Assembly: GCF_014805625.2 (NCBI RefSeq)
Contig: NW_023998415.1
Span: forward strand, 28,392,470-28,456,469
Reading direction: 5' to 3'
DNA length: 64,000 nt
Source of the DNA: Glossina fuscipes
Taxonomy: Eukaryota > Arthropoda > Insecta > Diptera > Glossinidae
The number at the start of each line of letters is the position of its first letter. Position 1 is the first letter of the stretch. The position numbers were made by a program, and so were the translations under genes. The notes below the pieces were generated by a model that saw only the letters and a program-made list of their open reading frames with translations, was not told the DNA's origin and made no database searches. Shown in pieces: positions 51,338 to 63,645 of this stretch.

Positions 51338-51375
51338 AATTTTATGTGATACACATATGTGATACACATAAAATT
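51338..51375. other. 38-bp near-perfect palindrome just upstream of the rhomboid start codon
   Basis: Arms AATTTTATGTG (51338-51348) and CACATAAAATT (51365-51375) are perfectly inverted and enclose a smaller palindrome centred on CACATATGTG. It could be a binding site or a hairpin in the 5' UTR. The start ATG is 20 nt downstream. No factor is identified. Confidence 0.6.
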
Positions 51376-51395
51376 AAAGTAGACGTTTCATCGTT

Positions 51396-53211
51396 ATGTG
51401 GACCATTTGTGAACGGAATTCAACTTCGCTTGCTCTTCATACGACAACGACAGTAACAGCAACTGGAGCAGCAACAGCAACAGCAACAGCAACATCAACA
51501 GCAACAGCGACAGCAATTAATAATGCAGCAATTGGGAGCGAAGAAATCGGTACCAGCATTTGTAGCCAACAAGAAAAGCTGGCCGATGTTGAACACATTT
51601 CAACGATAGCAGGTTCCCTAGTATCTATTGGTACAATTTCACACATACATCCACCACGTTATGTAAGTACTGCGACATTGTTGTTGTTACTATAGCAACT
51701 TTTTTTTTTTTTTTGGAATAATGAATACAGTTGTAGAGAAAATTGATTTCGAAACAATCTCTTAATTGGACTGAAAAATAATTAATATGTAGTAGTAGTA
51801 AAGTCATGAATATGTAGAATGTAAATGTGTAACATATGCAATATTCAACAGTTCTCCTCCAGATACATATTTAGGGAGTTCAAGCTTATCAATTTTATAT
51901 AATTAAAATAATTAAATAAAATTTTTATCATTATATTAACTATCATTCCATTTTTATTGCAAGATTTTAATTCTTTTTACACCCATTACCGAAGGACGAG
52001 GAGTGTATACATTTTATCACAACGTTTGCAACACTGAGTAGGAAATTTCAGAGTTCGCATAAAGTATAAAGCCAATGCATCCGTGTGTCTTTTTGCCTAG
52101 AAAAGTTTTGCTTCGAACCAAAGTTTTCATTGAAATGAAAACTAAAATGTATTATGGAAATGTTTTATCGTATGAATATGGAAAAGATTTATCAATTTCT
52201 CTTAATAGGTTTATTGTATAATCTAAAGATATATGCAGGCCTCAATGGTAAAAATATATTAATGAACATTGTCATTATTGGTCTAGGGCAGTTAGAGGAG
52301 TTAGAGAATACCGGTTAACTGAGGAAACTGCTTAACCGGACGCAATATTCTCTTCGCATTTCGCAGTTTTGTACCTTGTTCCTATGGGAAAGTAGACGTA
52401 GTACCACTATAAATAAAGCTCTCGTCATGGAAGACTAGGTTTTAATAATTTGTAAACATTTACGGCGAGGTAAGTCAAATATGAGATTTGACGAGATTTG
52501 ACAACTTCGAACGTATCATAAGCAACCAGCACTCAGCATAATTATGCTAACATAAACGACAAAAAATGGGTAAAATTCTGTAGCATTTTTTTAGAGAACA
52601 AAGAAATTTTCTTTTGCATTTTATTATAAACATTCATTTTAAGTATTGAAAAAAAAGTTTTTTTATAAAATGTATTATAATATTTATGAAAAAATATATA
52701 TAATTTAATAGATTTACGTACTGATTTTAGGGAACAAACGATGCTGGTTACGATACGGAACACACGTCGCTGAATTCAGATTTTGACGAAACTGAACTGA
52801 GGCGAGAGCTATTAAGAGATGTAAGTAAAGGAATTAATTTTGTATTTTTCGTATATGTTTGCGAAAACGCATTAAAATTTAACGACATTTTATCCTGTTA
52901 TCGAGATCACTTATTATTTGTTATTGATTTTCTTTACAGAAATGGAAACTATTGTTCGACATGGTATGTAATTTGTGATTTAAATTGTGTTAATTTAAAT
53001 TAATTTTTATTGTTTTATACTTTCAATCGTTTAGTTTGATCCGGAAGGATTTGGTGAAATAACTGTAGATGAGTTCATAAACGCCTTAAAATCGCCAGAA
53101 TTTATAACACAAGTGCCTATGAATAAACGTGAATTATTACTTGAGAGAGCGAAAAAAGCAAAATCCCCCGCCGGTCCTGGTTATGTAACATTTCAGGATT
53201 TTGTAAATGTG
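51396..53211 (+). CDS. Rhomboid-family intramembrane protease, EF-hand N-terminal part (stet/rho-4/RHBDL class), 3' exons outside window
   Basis: Four exons in phase 0: 51396-51662, 52731-52820, 52940-52963, 53035-53211. Together they encode 186 residues and end at a GTAAGC donor. Exon 1 has a Thr/Ala-rich repeat. Exons 3-4 give KWKLLFDMFDPEGFGEITVDEF, an EF-hand with loop residues D129-E140 (Gly134, Ile136, Glu140 in place), then a degenerate second EF-hand ending VTFQDFVNV. Human RHBDL3 has the same arrangement before its rhomboid domain (HWKVLFDQFD; GYQDFVSLM). Rhomboids are polytopic serine proteases that cleave membrane proteins such as EGF-receptor ligands; the catalytic exons are not in this window. 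An in-frame TAA at 51375-51377 precedes the ATG, so no upstream start is possible in this exon. Position downstream of cueball and zer-1 favours stet; the EF-hand alone would also fit rho-4. The gene family is fairly sure, the orthologue is not. Confidence 0.72.
51445..51515 (+). repeat. (ACAGCA)-type trinucleotide repeat inside the rhomboid first exon
   Basis: Imperfect ACA/GCA alternation; in the chosen frame it codes Thr-Ala repeats. Another frame would give poly-Gln but meets a TAG near 51607. Confidence 0.85.
51981..52090 (+). repeat. Helitron-like repeat B, 5' part
   Basis: It contains ACACCCATTACCGAAGGACG, TTTATCACAACGTTTGCAAC and GTTCGCATAAAGTATAAAGC, the best-preserved 5' segment of this family, inside the first coding intron of the rhomboid gene. 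Confidence 0.7.
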
Positions 53212-53345
53212 GTAAGCGGATGCATAAAGTGTATATAGTTTATTAGAAAGAATGGTTAAATTAAATTTTCTTATTCGTTAATTTGTGGACATTGTGCTCA
53301 TCACTGGATTAATATTCTCAATGATTATTTCATATGGTAGCAAAA

Positions 53346-53370
53346 TAACCTAACCTAACCTAACCTAACC
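53346..53370 (-). repeat. (CCTAA)5 interstitial telomere-type repeat
   Basis: Five perfect TAACC units, i.e. (TTAGG)n on the minus strand. TTAGG is the ancestral insect telomere repeat that Diptera are known to lack at chromosome ends. Confidence 0.95.
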
Positions 53371-55499
53371 TGACAGAAGTTTATCAAATGCTCAAGTTCA
53401 ATATATGCTCCATTGTATGTATATATTGAACGTTTGCATGAATCCATAGGAGAAGATCAAATAATTTTGAAAAGTAATATATTAGGTGAACTTTTGCAGA
53501 CATTTTGAAAAAGCAATAGGTTAACATTACATCCGATCTCTTTAATTGTCAAATTCTGTATTTAATTGTAATTAGGAAAGACGAACCAACTATAGGGAGA
53601 ATCTGCGTGGAAATCAAACGTGGAAAGCAACGATTTCCTTATGTCTTGTCTCAGGCGAATGTTGAAAGTAGAAACAAACTTTTCATAAGTCGTGAATTTG
53701 GATGAATTATTTCTTATAAAGTCGATCGATGCAGGAATCGGAATTCGCTTAATGTACGGCGCTTTACTTATTTAAGTTATGTCTGAGTGAAAACTCAGTT
53801 TGTGAATAACATCCTCCATCGTCCTTTCGCTCCAAAGTTGTGTGCATAGACTCAATGCATATGTATATATATGCATATGCACTTACAGTGCACTGACGTT
53901 TTACTCTTGGAAAGGAAAAATAAAAACTCAAGTTTAATGTAATTACTTACATGCACATACAACCTTAAGCAATACCTTAGTATAACTTAGCAATTGTTAC
54001 TTTTGTAAGTTGCGCTGTTGCCATAAACAAAGATTTGCTGGCAACTGAAATTGAGATAAATTTGTTGCAAAAGTGCACGTTGTGCTAAGATAAAGAGTGA
54101 AAAACAAATAACGCATATTCACCTATGATTGCTGTTTATATACTCTATAGCTTAATTCAAAATTTTTAATTTCCTCAGTAAATTCAATTAATTGAATGTT
54201 TAATCGTCTATCAATTTTTATTAAGGGCAGAATAGGGGCAAAAGTTTTCGTAGCCAGATTTTTTGCAATTTAACGAGGTGTGTGCAGATTTCTTACCTAT
54301 AGAGCAAAGGAAATAAGTTGAGCATGATAAGGTAGATGCAATTAATTGCATGATAATTTGATTGGTTTTTTTCTCGGCAAGTTCGGTATTTATCACTTAA
54401 TAGATTACGATCTTAAAGTCTGGTATACGAATTGTGATTATAGAAACTTTCGCGTTAGCCGTTCTGCAAATTGTGTCATCAGCTTTCATGTATTCATTTA
54501 TGTCAATTATTGCATTAATAATTAAATTCGAATATGTGAAGGGAAAAGTTGAATTGAAGTGGCAGTCTCGGTGTTTTGAGACAAATGGACTTGGAATGCT
54601 AGTTGATTTACCCTTATAGGTTCTTTTTGTCATATTAATAAATAATTATCGAAATCATTCCATTGAATAATTGAAATCGCAATAATGCTCTTAAATTCGG
54701 AGAATTGTGTTCCAAAAGTTCTTTGGAGACGAAGAAATTTGCAAATCAAAGCGCAAGTGGTGTTCAAGGGTGTTATAAAAATTAGTTTTTGTGAAGCCAT
54801 CCATTGTCAAAATTGGGCAGAAAAAGATCCAAAAATGCAGTCCTTAGCTGGAGAGGTACTACCGAAAATTTGCATAATTTTTTATTTCAAAAAAAAATGC
54901 TTAAATAGCAGGTGTGGAATCGTTTCTTTTATTCTTGTATACTTATGGTTCAGAAAACAATTCATTAAAATCGATATTGTCAGCTGAATATTTGGCTTTT
55001 GAAGCAAATTTTTGTGCTTTACTGTAAACACGCTACCCTAAAACGTTTTCTTCGTAACACCTAAAAGCATTTTTAAATAATTTTCCTTTTAACTAATAAT
55101 TTTTAATGGTTATGCATGTCTGAATGTGCATGCGCATGTGAGTGGTTGAGAACTTTTTATGTTTGTCGTACGGGGGGCACACATTATAGCAACCTTCTCT
55201 GTTGAGCCGAGCGAACAACAGTAGCCTAAGGATTCAGCAAAAGAAGCATAAAATGAGTAAATGGTAGTTTGTTGTAGAAAATGCACACACATTCCGCCAG
55301 ACACATATCTCTATCTATGCTTTCAGATTATTTTTTTTTTGTTATAAATTCTATTCCGACTAAAAGTTAATTTTACCATCTATGTGTAGGAGAAATGAAC
55401 ATCGTATAAATAGAAGGACGACAAGGTAAGGAGAGCGGGTAGAAAAAACTTAAGCTCAACATTAATAGGGATAAAAAAAAAAAAAGAAACGAATTTTTT

Positions 55500-55600
55500 T
55501 CGCCAAGTATATGAGGAGAGCGACTATCAAGTCTTCTGATACCTGCGTTCAATTCCCAATGCGGTAGGCGATGCGTTAATCGGGATTCGCGTGCGAGTGG
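55500..55600 (+). other. Weak tRNA-like segment
   Basis: GCGTTCAATTCCC resembles a Pol III B box, with a possible A-box-like region 30-40 nt upstream. It is followed by a GC-richer stretch (to about 55760) unlike its surroundings. It could be an old SINE; no second copy was found. Confidence 0.25.
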
Positions 55601-56732
55601 GCGGCTACATTGAGTGCTTAATCGGTAAAGGCATAACGCTTAACGGTGCGGCACACAACTCTCCACTCTGCAGTCATGCCCTATCCATTTTTTGCCCTTT
55701 CTTTCTCCTTGACCAATCATCGTGTTTATGCAGGTATAGGGCACATGACCTACGTGATTCGTTTAAAAAAAAATATATATATATAACTAAGAACCTTTTT
55801 TAATTTGTGGGCTTTTCAAAGTCCTTACTTATGACTTTGGTTTTGAATACGTTCAGGTATTTTTTCAAAATGTTTGACATATAAAAAAAAAAAAAAGAAA
55901 CCCATGAGATTAATGTCCTACGTTCAATTTTGAATTTTTTTCATAGATCAGTCACTGAAAATCATACCTCGGCTGATCGACAATCATTGGTTCTTCGACA
56001 AGGCTGATATTGTTGTAGTTACCTAGCAGAGGATTTGACAAATTCCTGTGAAAAACTTCATCAAACTTGTCATCTATTACTATTGCTTCGTCTACAAGAG
56101 CTGCTCTCACTTTCATTTTCTTAATAAGCTTCTTATGGTGGAATTTCTGTTAAAGCAATCACTGAAGATGAACATAAATATCTAACTTCAACTAAGCGAT
56201 GTGTTAAGGTTAGGGTTTTGTATTTGATTTCTTTGCATCGCGTTTTGATGATAATCGAATCGTTAATCGATGTTATTCCGGCAGGTATTCATCGAGGGAG
56301 AGAAAAAATCTTCCATTCATTAGTCCTAACAGACATTTGTTCGAAAAGAAAATTTTAAGTAGAATTTTTCAATAAATGTTTCTATGAATTTATTTGAAAA
56401 ATTTAATTTCACTATAGTAAATTGATTCGCAAATTTATTTTACGATCAAATCCGTTCTTCTCGCATTCTCTGAAGCGTTACTTAACTTTATTGCAGGAAT
56501 TGTATGTACATAATTATGCATTGCATATGTCAAAGGTGTATATAAATTGGAGATCGATGTGAATAATGTAATCATTTATGTTTCTTTAATGCTATTTATT
56601 ATTATCATCACACTTGTAATTTACAATAAAATGCACATATATCATCAATACATTGCGCCTTAATCGTGCGCTCTGTGATTAACTATGTAATTTGTTTTTT
56701 AAGTATGTATCGTTGTTTGTATATCCATCGGC

Positions 56733-57665
56733 GAAGGATGAGGGGCATATTCATTTCGTCAAAACGTTTGCGACACCCAGAAAAAAGCTTCAAGGATCCC
56801 ACATCATTTAATCAGCAACAAATTCCGAGTCGATTTGATCATTTTAACAAACGAATGTCCGGCTGTCCGTTGGCCCATCTGTGTTATGTCGATAGTAAAC
56901 ATTCTCCTGGCCACAAAGATGAACATATCGTCTTTGAATTTGGCCAAGGCATTGCAAGTTTTTGTACACGGTTGGACATTCAAAACAGGCAACATTGGTC
57001 AAAGGACACGTTTAGCTTATCAAGTAAACTGAGAACACCTGTGTTTTCCAAAAAAAAATTAGAAAATTAATTTTTTACTCATTACTCCAGCAGGTAAATC
57101 TATAAAAATGTAAAAGTATGTTTAATGGGTGATGCTGCGCTACCTGTACAAGAATGGAAAAAATGGACCATGGCTATCCAATATTATAGTGTGGAAAAAT
57201 TCAATTTCTTTATCAAAACGTTTACAACAAGCAGAAGCAAATTTCAAAAATCCCACGAAGTGTACATATTGTGGGCCAGTGTCAGATTCGGAATGAATTC
57301 TCACGCTATTCTTTTGTTCGTCTGCCCATCTGTCCATCTGGCCGTGTCGTATATGTGGTAAACATTGCTGCGTTTATAAATATGAAAGAATTTGAAAATG
57401 ACCACAACCGGACAAAACGAAACGCCGACAACACCCATATACCTATGCAAAATAACTGAGAACATCCCCCACTCCCCGCAATTTTCTCTGTTTTTCACTT
57501 GTTACTCATAACCCGTAATAGATATGGCATAGATAAATTTCGCGTTTTATTCTAAAAAATGGAAATAATCAGGCTCGCCTTCCCCTATAATCTGTAGTAT
57601 GAAAATTTCCTTTTGGTTGGTGGGTATAAAAGATTCGGTCACAATCGGAACAGAATTTTCTTTTG
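56733..57665 (+). repeat. Helitron-like repeat B, two units plus 3' end
   Basis: Unit 1: GGCGAAGGATGAGGGGCATA, TTCGTCAAAACGTTTGCGAC, AATGTCCGGCTGTCCG. Unit 2 (about 57190): GTCAGATTCGGAATGAATTC, GTCTGCCCATCTGTCC. The element closes near GTATAAAAGATTCGGTCACA (57626) and TTTTCTTTTGTG. A phrase after CTGTCC, CATAAAxAxxATATxGxCTA, is also seen at 46760 and 61460. Confidence 0.7.
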
Positions 57666-57829
57666 TGTTAGCAGTCCACAACATAATCCAATAACATAAA
57701 CGTTGAGTCGTATATTGTTGATGCAATGAAAATTGTATAAAAAATATTACTTGATTAATAGTGGAATTAATTTAGGTGTTCCCGTCTGTCGGGGGAAATC
57801 GCGTTAAATCTGCCATAGACTTTGGGCTA

Positions 57830-57960
57830 CGGTCCGTAATTAAATACCTTATGTCAAACTGCAGGTATTCATATAATGACTTTCAAGATGAGACTTTGCG
57901 TAGCAAGCGCTCGAAAAAGTGGTCTGTTACGAACTATTATCAATAGCATTCGACCTTGCC
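57830..57960 (-). repeat. Helitron-like repeat A fragment, reversed
   Basis: The minus strand shows the A-family 3' half: GACCACTTTTTCGAGCG, CATTATATGAATACCTGCAG and AAGGTATTTAATTACGG. Confidence 0.5.
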
Positions 57961-60900
57961 GGGGTCAAAATACGCTAGTGTATCAAAATATGTCATAAAT
58001 TGTGGCTGTAGGCTCTATAGAAGAAAATAAGGCTAACTGGTGGACACACAAGCTTAATATACACATGTACGACAAGTGTTGTCGGATTTCATAATAATTC
58101 ATTTTTATTTATTAAAATTCTTACGTGAAGTTCTATAATCAGCTAAATTGGCTCAAGGTTTATTTATATACAGGCGTTTATAGGTGCAGAAAGTATGTAG
58201 GCATGGTTTTTAACTTACATGCTGGAAAATTCTAGAAAAGCGATATATAACAATTTGCAATCGCGGTCGTGCCAGCTACCTCATCGTGTCTTATGCGTGG
58301 CATAAAATTTTGGAAAAGTCAAACATTCGTTGACACAAAATTTCGACGAAGTTGTGTTATATATTAAAGCTAATTAACGTAAGTTAGTAAAGAAAAATAT
58401 ACTTTTTTTTTTTGCAATTTTCAAGGTTATCTTTAGTATTCCCTTTGTTTTTTTTTTTTTTTTTTTTGGCTATTTGAAGCTTGCGTATGTTGTGCCATTT
58501 GCTAGAGTGGACGATCGATACGATCGATACATATAAACTTAATAGTATTAATAATGCGTTTGGCTGTGTGTCATAAACCGGGATATAAAACATGTTTATC
58601 TTTAAATGGTGTATAGGTAAAAAGTGAAATTTTAAGAATGGCTGCTAGAGAAAGACACCGATGAACGAACATCTGCAGATTTTTCATAGTGTATGTTGCG
58701 AGAGGCCAAGTGTAACAATTTAATATATTTATTACGTATATGCATTTATTTTATAAGCCCTCATATGCACTTTCCTGCCTTCGCTCAATATCAATATAAC
58801 ATGCATATGTGCATTTGTATAATAACGTTGTATATCAGGTTTCTGTTGTCAATAGGTTTGTTTTTTAATTATGTCCTTAGTTGAAAGTGTATTTCATTTT
58901 CTCTATATATACAACTTTATAAACAGTGTTCGTTGATTGTAGTGAAGAGCTATTGTTCTTCTCCTTTGCTATGTAGTGAAGTGTTCAGCACATTCAGTAT
59001 CTTCTTACCCCGTTGCTACACCATTAAGAGTTCTCTTGATTGAATTCATTTTCTTTTATTTGCTCAATTGTCAGAATTCCACTAAAAGTGTTATTATGCT
59101 TTTCTGATGCTTTCGCATATGGATATATTTTCTTGTGAAAGTAATCCTACATAATAATGTAAAAAGAAACTTTTACTTAACCATGTGCACTTATTTGCAT
59201 ATGAAGTTTGTATACTTACATCGACTTATAACGCAACGAATAGTTAATGATGAGCGATGATAATGAAGCGCAATTGAAAATGAAAAATGTTTTACTTGCA
59301 AATAAAAAAATTTTCATTTTTTATTTCCCCTTTTGGCAAAAAAAAAGAAAAAAGAAAAAAAGAAATTAAAATTTTATGGACGGCCAGGGTTGACTCTTAA
59401 ATACTCGACACTACTACTACTCGACTCATACAATTTTTCATGTCCTTTCCCTATCGAATATCCTAAATTATAATTTTTTTTGCCATATGCGAAAAGCAAA
59501 TTCGTTTAGTCTAAACTTACCAAAGTAATCTAATACGTCAACTAAGTCATTGAGGTGCCAAGTTTCATCATAAAATACAAAGAACTAAATGTTTTCGTTA
59601 TAGAAATTTTTCCTTTCGTTTTCGGGCTATTTAACTAAAGTCTCAAAAGTAGGCTCAAATAATCGGTATCATCGCATCCAAGTTTCTCAGATATATTTAT
59701 TTTTGCGAAATATTAATTTTTTTTATATCGAGAATGATTGTAAAATATCCGTCCGATCTAATCCATTTTCAATCATAACGTGCTTAAATGACATCTAATG
59801 TCCTTTTAGATATCCCATACACAACCGTACAAACTGAAAACATACCATAAATGATGTAGGTTTGATTAAGAAACTGTACTTTTCAAGATCCTTCAATTTT
59901 TATTTTCACGATTTCATAATAATTGCACACCATTTCTTTTCCTACACATGTCCCGTACAAAGATATGTATATTCTTGTCAGATTTACCATAATTTCACCT
60001 TAGTGGGTAGTCATATTATAAGAAAGAAAAAAGTTTTCAAACGGAAAATTCTTCTAGTCAATGGGAAAGCGATAAAAGCCAAGTCATTCGTGTGTAGGCT
60101 TTGTCTTCACAGCGCTATTAATACACAAGCAAACGACGAAATAAACACAACGATTCAGTCCAGAAAGGATAATAATACTATGGAGTAGATTGAGCTCGGA
60201 GGCTTGTGTCCCTGTTTTGAAGGGGCATTACTTGCTTAGTGCTCTGCATGCTTCCTTTTTACGAGTGGAACTAAATGCAAATGAGCTGATGCTTACAACT
60301 TGAACTCTTGTCCTTGATGGCCCAGAAGCTCGCCTCCGAAGAAAAGAATAAGACAACACATGTACATAGGAATATATGGCAATGTCTTATAAATGAAGAC
60401 ACTTAAGGGATGTGTAGGTAAAATTAGAATATTCTTTAGGAAATGATGATAGTACACGCATCACACACCTTTGTGAAATAACTTGTGCTGAGTAGCACTG
60501 TTCTAAACTTTAGCACCGGGGCTTGATCAAAAATGTATCGCATAAAAAACATGCAGACATCTGTAGCTTCAATGAAAGCGTATATGAAGACATTTTCATT
60601 TACATATAAAGTCTGGCGTAAGACAAGAATGATCAAAATATTAGATATAATTAGTTTTGTTAGTTTTTTACAAATGATTATTAAAACTCTTGAATCTGAC
60701 TTATAACGAATCGCATTAGTCTGATAAACATATCAAAGGCAAATTGCTTGTGTCAAAGCGATTACTTCGTTTTTTGAGATAATATAAGACGTTTGAAAAC
60801 ATCGTTAAGATATTTACAAAAACAAAGTGAACGCTTCCGCAAACTTTTCATATACATCACAGTAAAGCTTTTTATTTATAATTTTATTTATTCGCAACAA

Positions 60901-61149
60901 CTTGTGCGCAAAGTCACTTTATCTACTTAAGAAGTCATACACAACTATACTTTTTATAGAAAAATGTTCTTCTTTTCTTTGATTTAATAGACGCTTTGAA
61001 GCTTCGAGCATATGTGGGAAGAAATTCATTAACCGCGAAAATGTTTTTCCTTGAAAATTTCAAGTTACTTTCCAAGCGTGACGATAAGAATACTTGTGTC
61101 TTGCCTGTTTAATTTTAGCTCCTCGAATTGCACGCCTACAGAGCCCCGT

Positions 61150-61520
61150 TATCTGAGAACACCTCTGTTTTTCAAAAAGGAATAAAAAATTGTTTTACTG
61201 CAGATTAATCTGCAAAAATTTGAAGGTATATTCTATGGATACTATGGGGCACTTGAACGAAAACGTGGTCAAAAAATTGACCACGCCTACCCAATATTAC
61301 TTTCAATAATAATTTAATTCATTTTTCAATACCAAATTCGGAATGCACTTAAGCATATCTGTCGGCTCATCTGTTCATCTGTCCGTCTGTTGGTCCGTCC
61401 AATTGTTCGTCTATCAAACTGTGTAGTTTCTGTGTGTATATATTCTCTCGCTTGCATAAACAAAGATATGGCCTACAAATATGCAACGGAGTTTGAAAAT
61501 GGCGCAAGCAGGTCAAAGAA
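61150..61520 (+). repeat. Helitron-like repeat B copy
   Basis: It has ACCACGCCTACCCAATATTA, CAAATTCGGAATGCACTTAA and CATCTGTCCGTCTGTTGG, followed by the ATAAACAAAGATATGGCCTA phrase. It parallels 56733-57420. Confidence 0.65.
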
Positions 61521-62734
61521 CATCCCTGCAATATGCGAACATCCTGGCTTTCCTTGTCTTTTGCTCGTTACGCATACACTACACCAGGACACGCGATATG
61601 AATTTCTGCAAAGTTGCTCTACGAGAATATCAAAAAGCAATTCACACCCACTCAACAGCGTAGAATGCATAAATTTATATTTTCCCATTTCTCAACTGAA
61701 TATAATTTTCCAAGTTGTTGGCGATTCGAATTTTTAAGACAACATTCCCCCACCAGTGCACCATACGTTAAGTTATTCTAAACATTTTTATCAATAAAAG
61801 TGCGGCTTCTTTCGGCCGAAAATTGAACATTTTTTAATCGGACACAGGGAACAGGTAACATGGTATGGCGGGCTGCTGAGCCTCTTAAATTAAGAGTACC
61901 TCGCAAGGATGGCTGTTAGCTAAATATATTTTTAAAATTCTATTGTTTTTTTTCAATGGCGCCCCGGAATATTATTAGGTTGCTATCTATTCCTCCAAAC
62001 GACAAGCGTTGTCAGAAACTCTGTTTTTTTTTTTATAGATTAGTACAATGGCGTTACCCCTTCGCAACAATTTACGATATGTTGCTGCGAAAATGGAAGA
62101 TTAAAACACAATACAAGTTAGAAGAAGAAATTCTTTTTTAGGCTCATAGAAGTGGAGATGAGTTTCTATTAAATGAAGAGTTTCACTATGTCTGCAAGAG
62201 GACTTGATGTGGTTTGGTACATAAAAAACAAGAAACGAATATTCTAATATCGCATAATAACTTCTTTGTGCAGCTGCATAAATATTATATAATGATGCAT
62301 ATTTCGACATGGTATCTACTACTACACCAAAAGGAAAGTTGGTGGGTGGGTGGAGTTTTTTCCAGACATATGTGGCTTAAGTGTCACATTACTTTGGCAA
62401 CACTATCCCTATTAAGTTATACCAGAGCGCAGAGCGGTGACAATCCTTAGATAACCAGAAACGCAAATATTGTGGCACTTATTAATTCGGTTAAAAGAAA
62501 TTGCGTTCTGAAGATGAGTTAAAATTTTGAAATGATTCGGTGTATTCTATAATAGCCATTCGGTCACGGATTGTCGAGGTGAAAGTACTTGTGGTGTTTT
62601 AATGAAAATCGTTTATAGGAAACAGAATTTGTAGCAAGGATTCAACGTGGGTTCCTGCCTGAAAGGCTTAACCACACGGTGACCCAAGCCAGTGGAATGC
62701 ACATGGACTGTTCGTTCTCGCTTCGGAAATTTCG

Positions 62735-63040
62735 ATGGTACAAAAGCGCCGTGCTCTGATCGTTCGATCGATCGTTGATAGCGTCGGTGAAATTCTTTCA
62801 TTTTATGGCATCGATGTGAAGCTGAACATTGAATTACCAATTAGCATAAGGCTCGATAGTTGGGTATCTCATGAATTAACAGTAAAAAATGTAATAGAAT
62901 TAGCTTCGAAAGGAAAGGAAGTCGTGTCATATCCAAAGAAATTGATAATGGGCAGGTCAGGTATGACAATGAAGAGCGAAAAAAATTGTGGTTCGATTGT
63001 CAAGGTGAGGATTGGAGAGGAGTCGCGGTCCCACGTTTAA
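62735..63040 (+). other. Open frame of 101 residues, unassigned
   Basis: The sequence has slightly higher GC than its surroundings and a donor-like AAG|GTGAGG at about 63004. The translation has no motif I recognise. It lies in the rhomboid intron and does not resemble the expected next rhomboid exon. Probably chance or a transposon remnant. Confidence 0.15.
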
Positions 63041-63299
63041 TACCACTCCCTATTGTTAATGGTTGATGCGATTAAAGCGCGTATTTGAGAAATGAACAAT
63101 GAGAAAAAATTCTTCTTCTATTATGATAATGCATCTAACTCGCAGCTTGGAAGTTTTTCTATCTGTTTACCATTTCTTTCGCTCTTTGCGAACCTCTATT
63201 ATTGGTCGGAAGTGGATGTCGGAAGAGGTCTGTGAAAAACGTATTCGAAATTAAGATTATTTTTGTAAAATTTCGTACACTATATGGTTTTGTAGCTAC

Positions 63300-63645
63300 A
63301 GCTACAGCTTTTCCGAATACACCCAACATCCACAAGGAGTTGAGATACACCCACCCCTTAATTTGGCCATCGATTCAAAATCGCTTTCTAAATCGTTCGT
63401 AAGAGAGATCGCAAATTTTGAGATATTTCAATGAAATTTGATATACTGGCATGTTTTTTAGCCCAAGGACCAACACTAATGGAAATCATTCCGATTGTAT
63501 CACAATCTCGACCACTTCCCATATAACACCATACATCATGTTTTGAAATGTCATTATATAAATAACTATATGAAGTGAGGCGGTATAGGAAATTCAATCA
63601 CGGACGGTGTAGCCCTACATAAAGTTTTTACTTGCTTTACCATTA
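63300..63645 (+). repeat. Helitron-like repeat A copy
   Basis: Blocks in A order: CGATTCAAAATCGCTTTC, ATGAAATTTGATATACTGGC, TTTTTTAGCCCAAGGACCAA, CCACTTCCCATATAACACC, ATTATATAAATAACTATATG and a 3' end AAAGTTTTTACTTGC. Confidence 0.65.

Noticed and set aside
51460..51609. Poly-Gln reading frame in the rhomboid first exon
   Set aside because: It ends at a TAG before the splice donor, whereas the Thr-Ala frame runs through to the donor in phase with the next exons.
57777..57955. TTTAG|GTGTTCCCG with an open frame, considered as the next rhomboid exon
   Set aside because: The sequence merges into a reversed copy of repeat A and the translation lacks any rhomboid motif.
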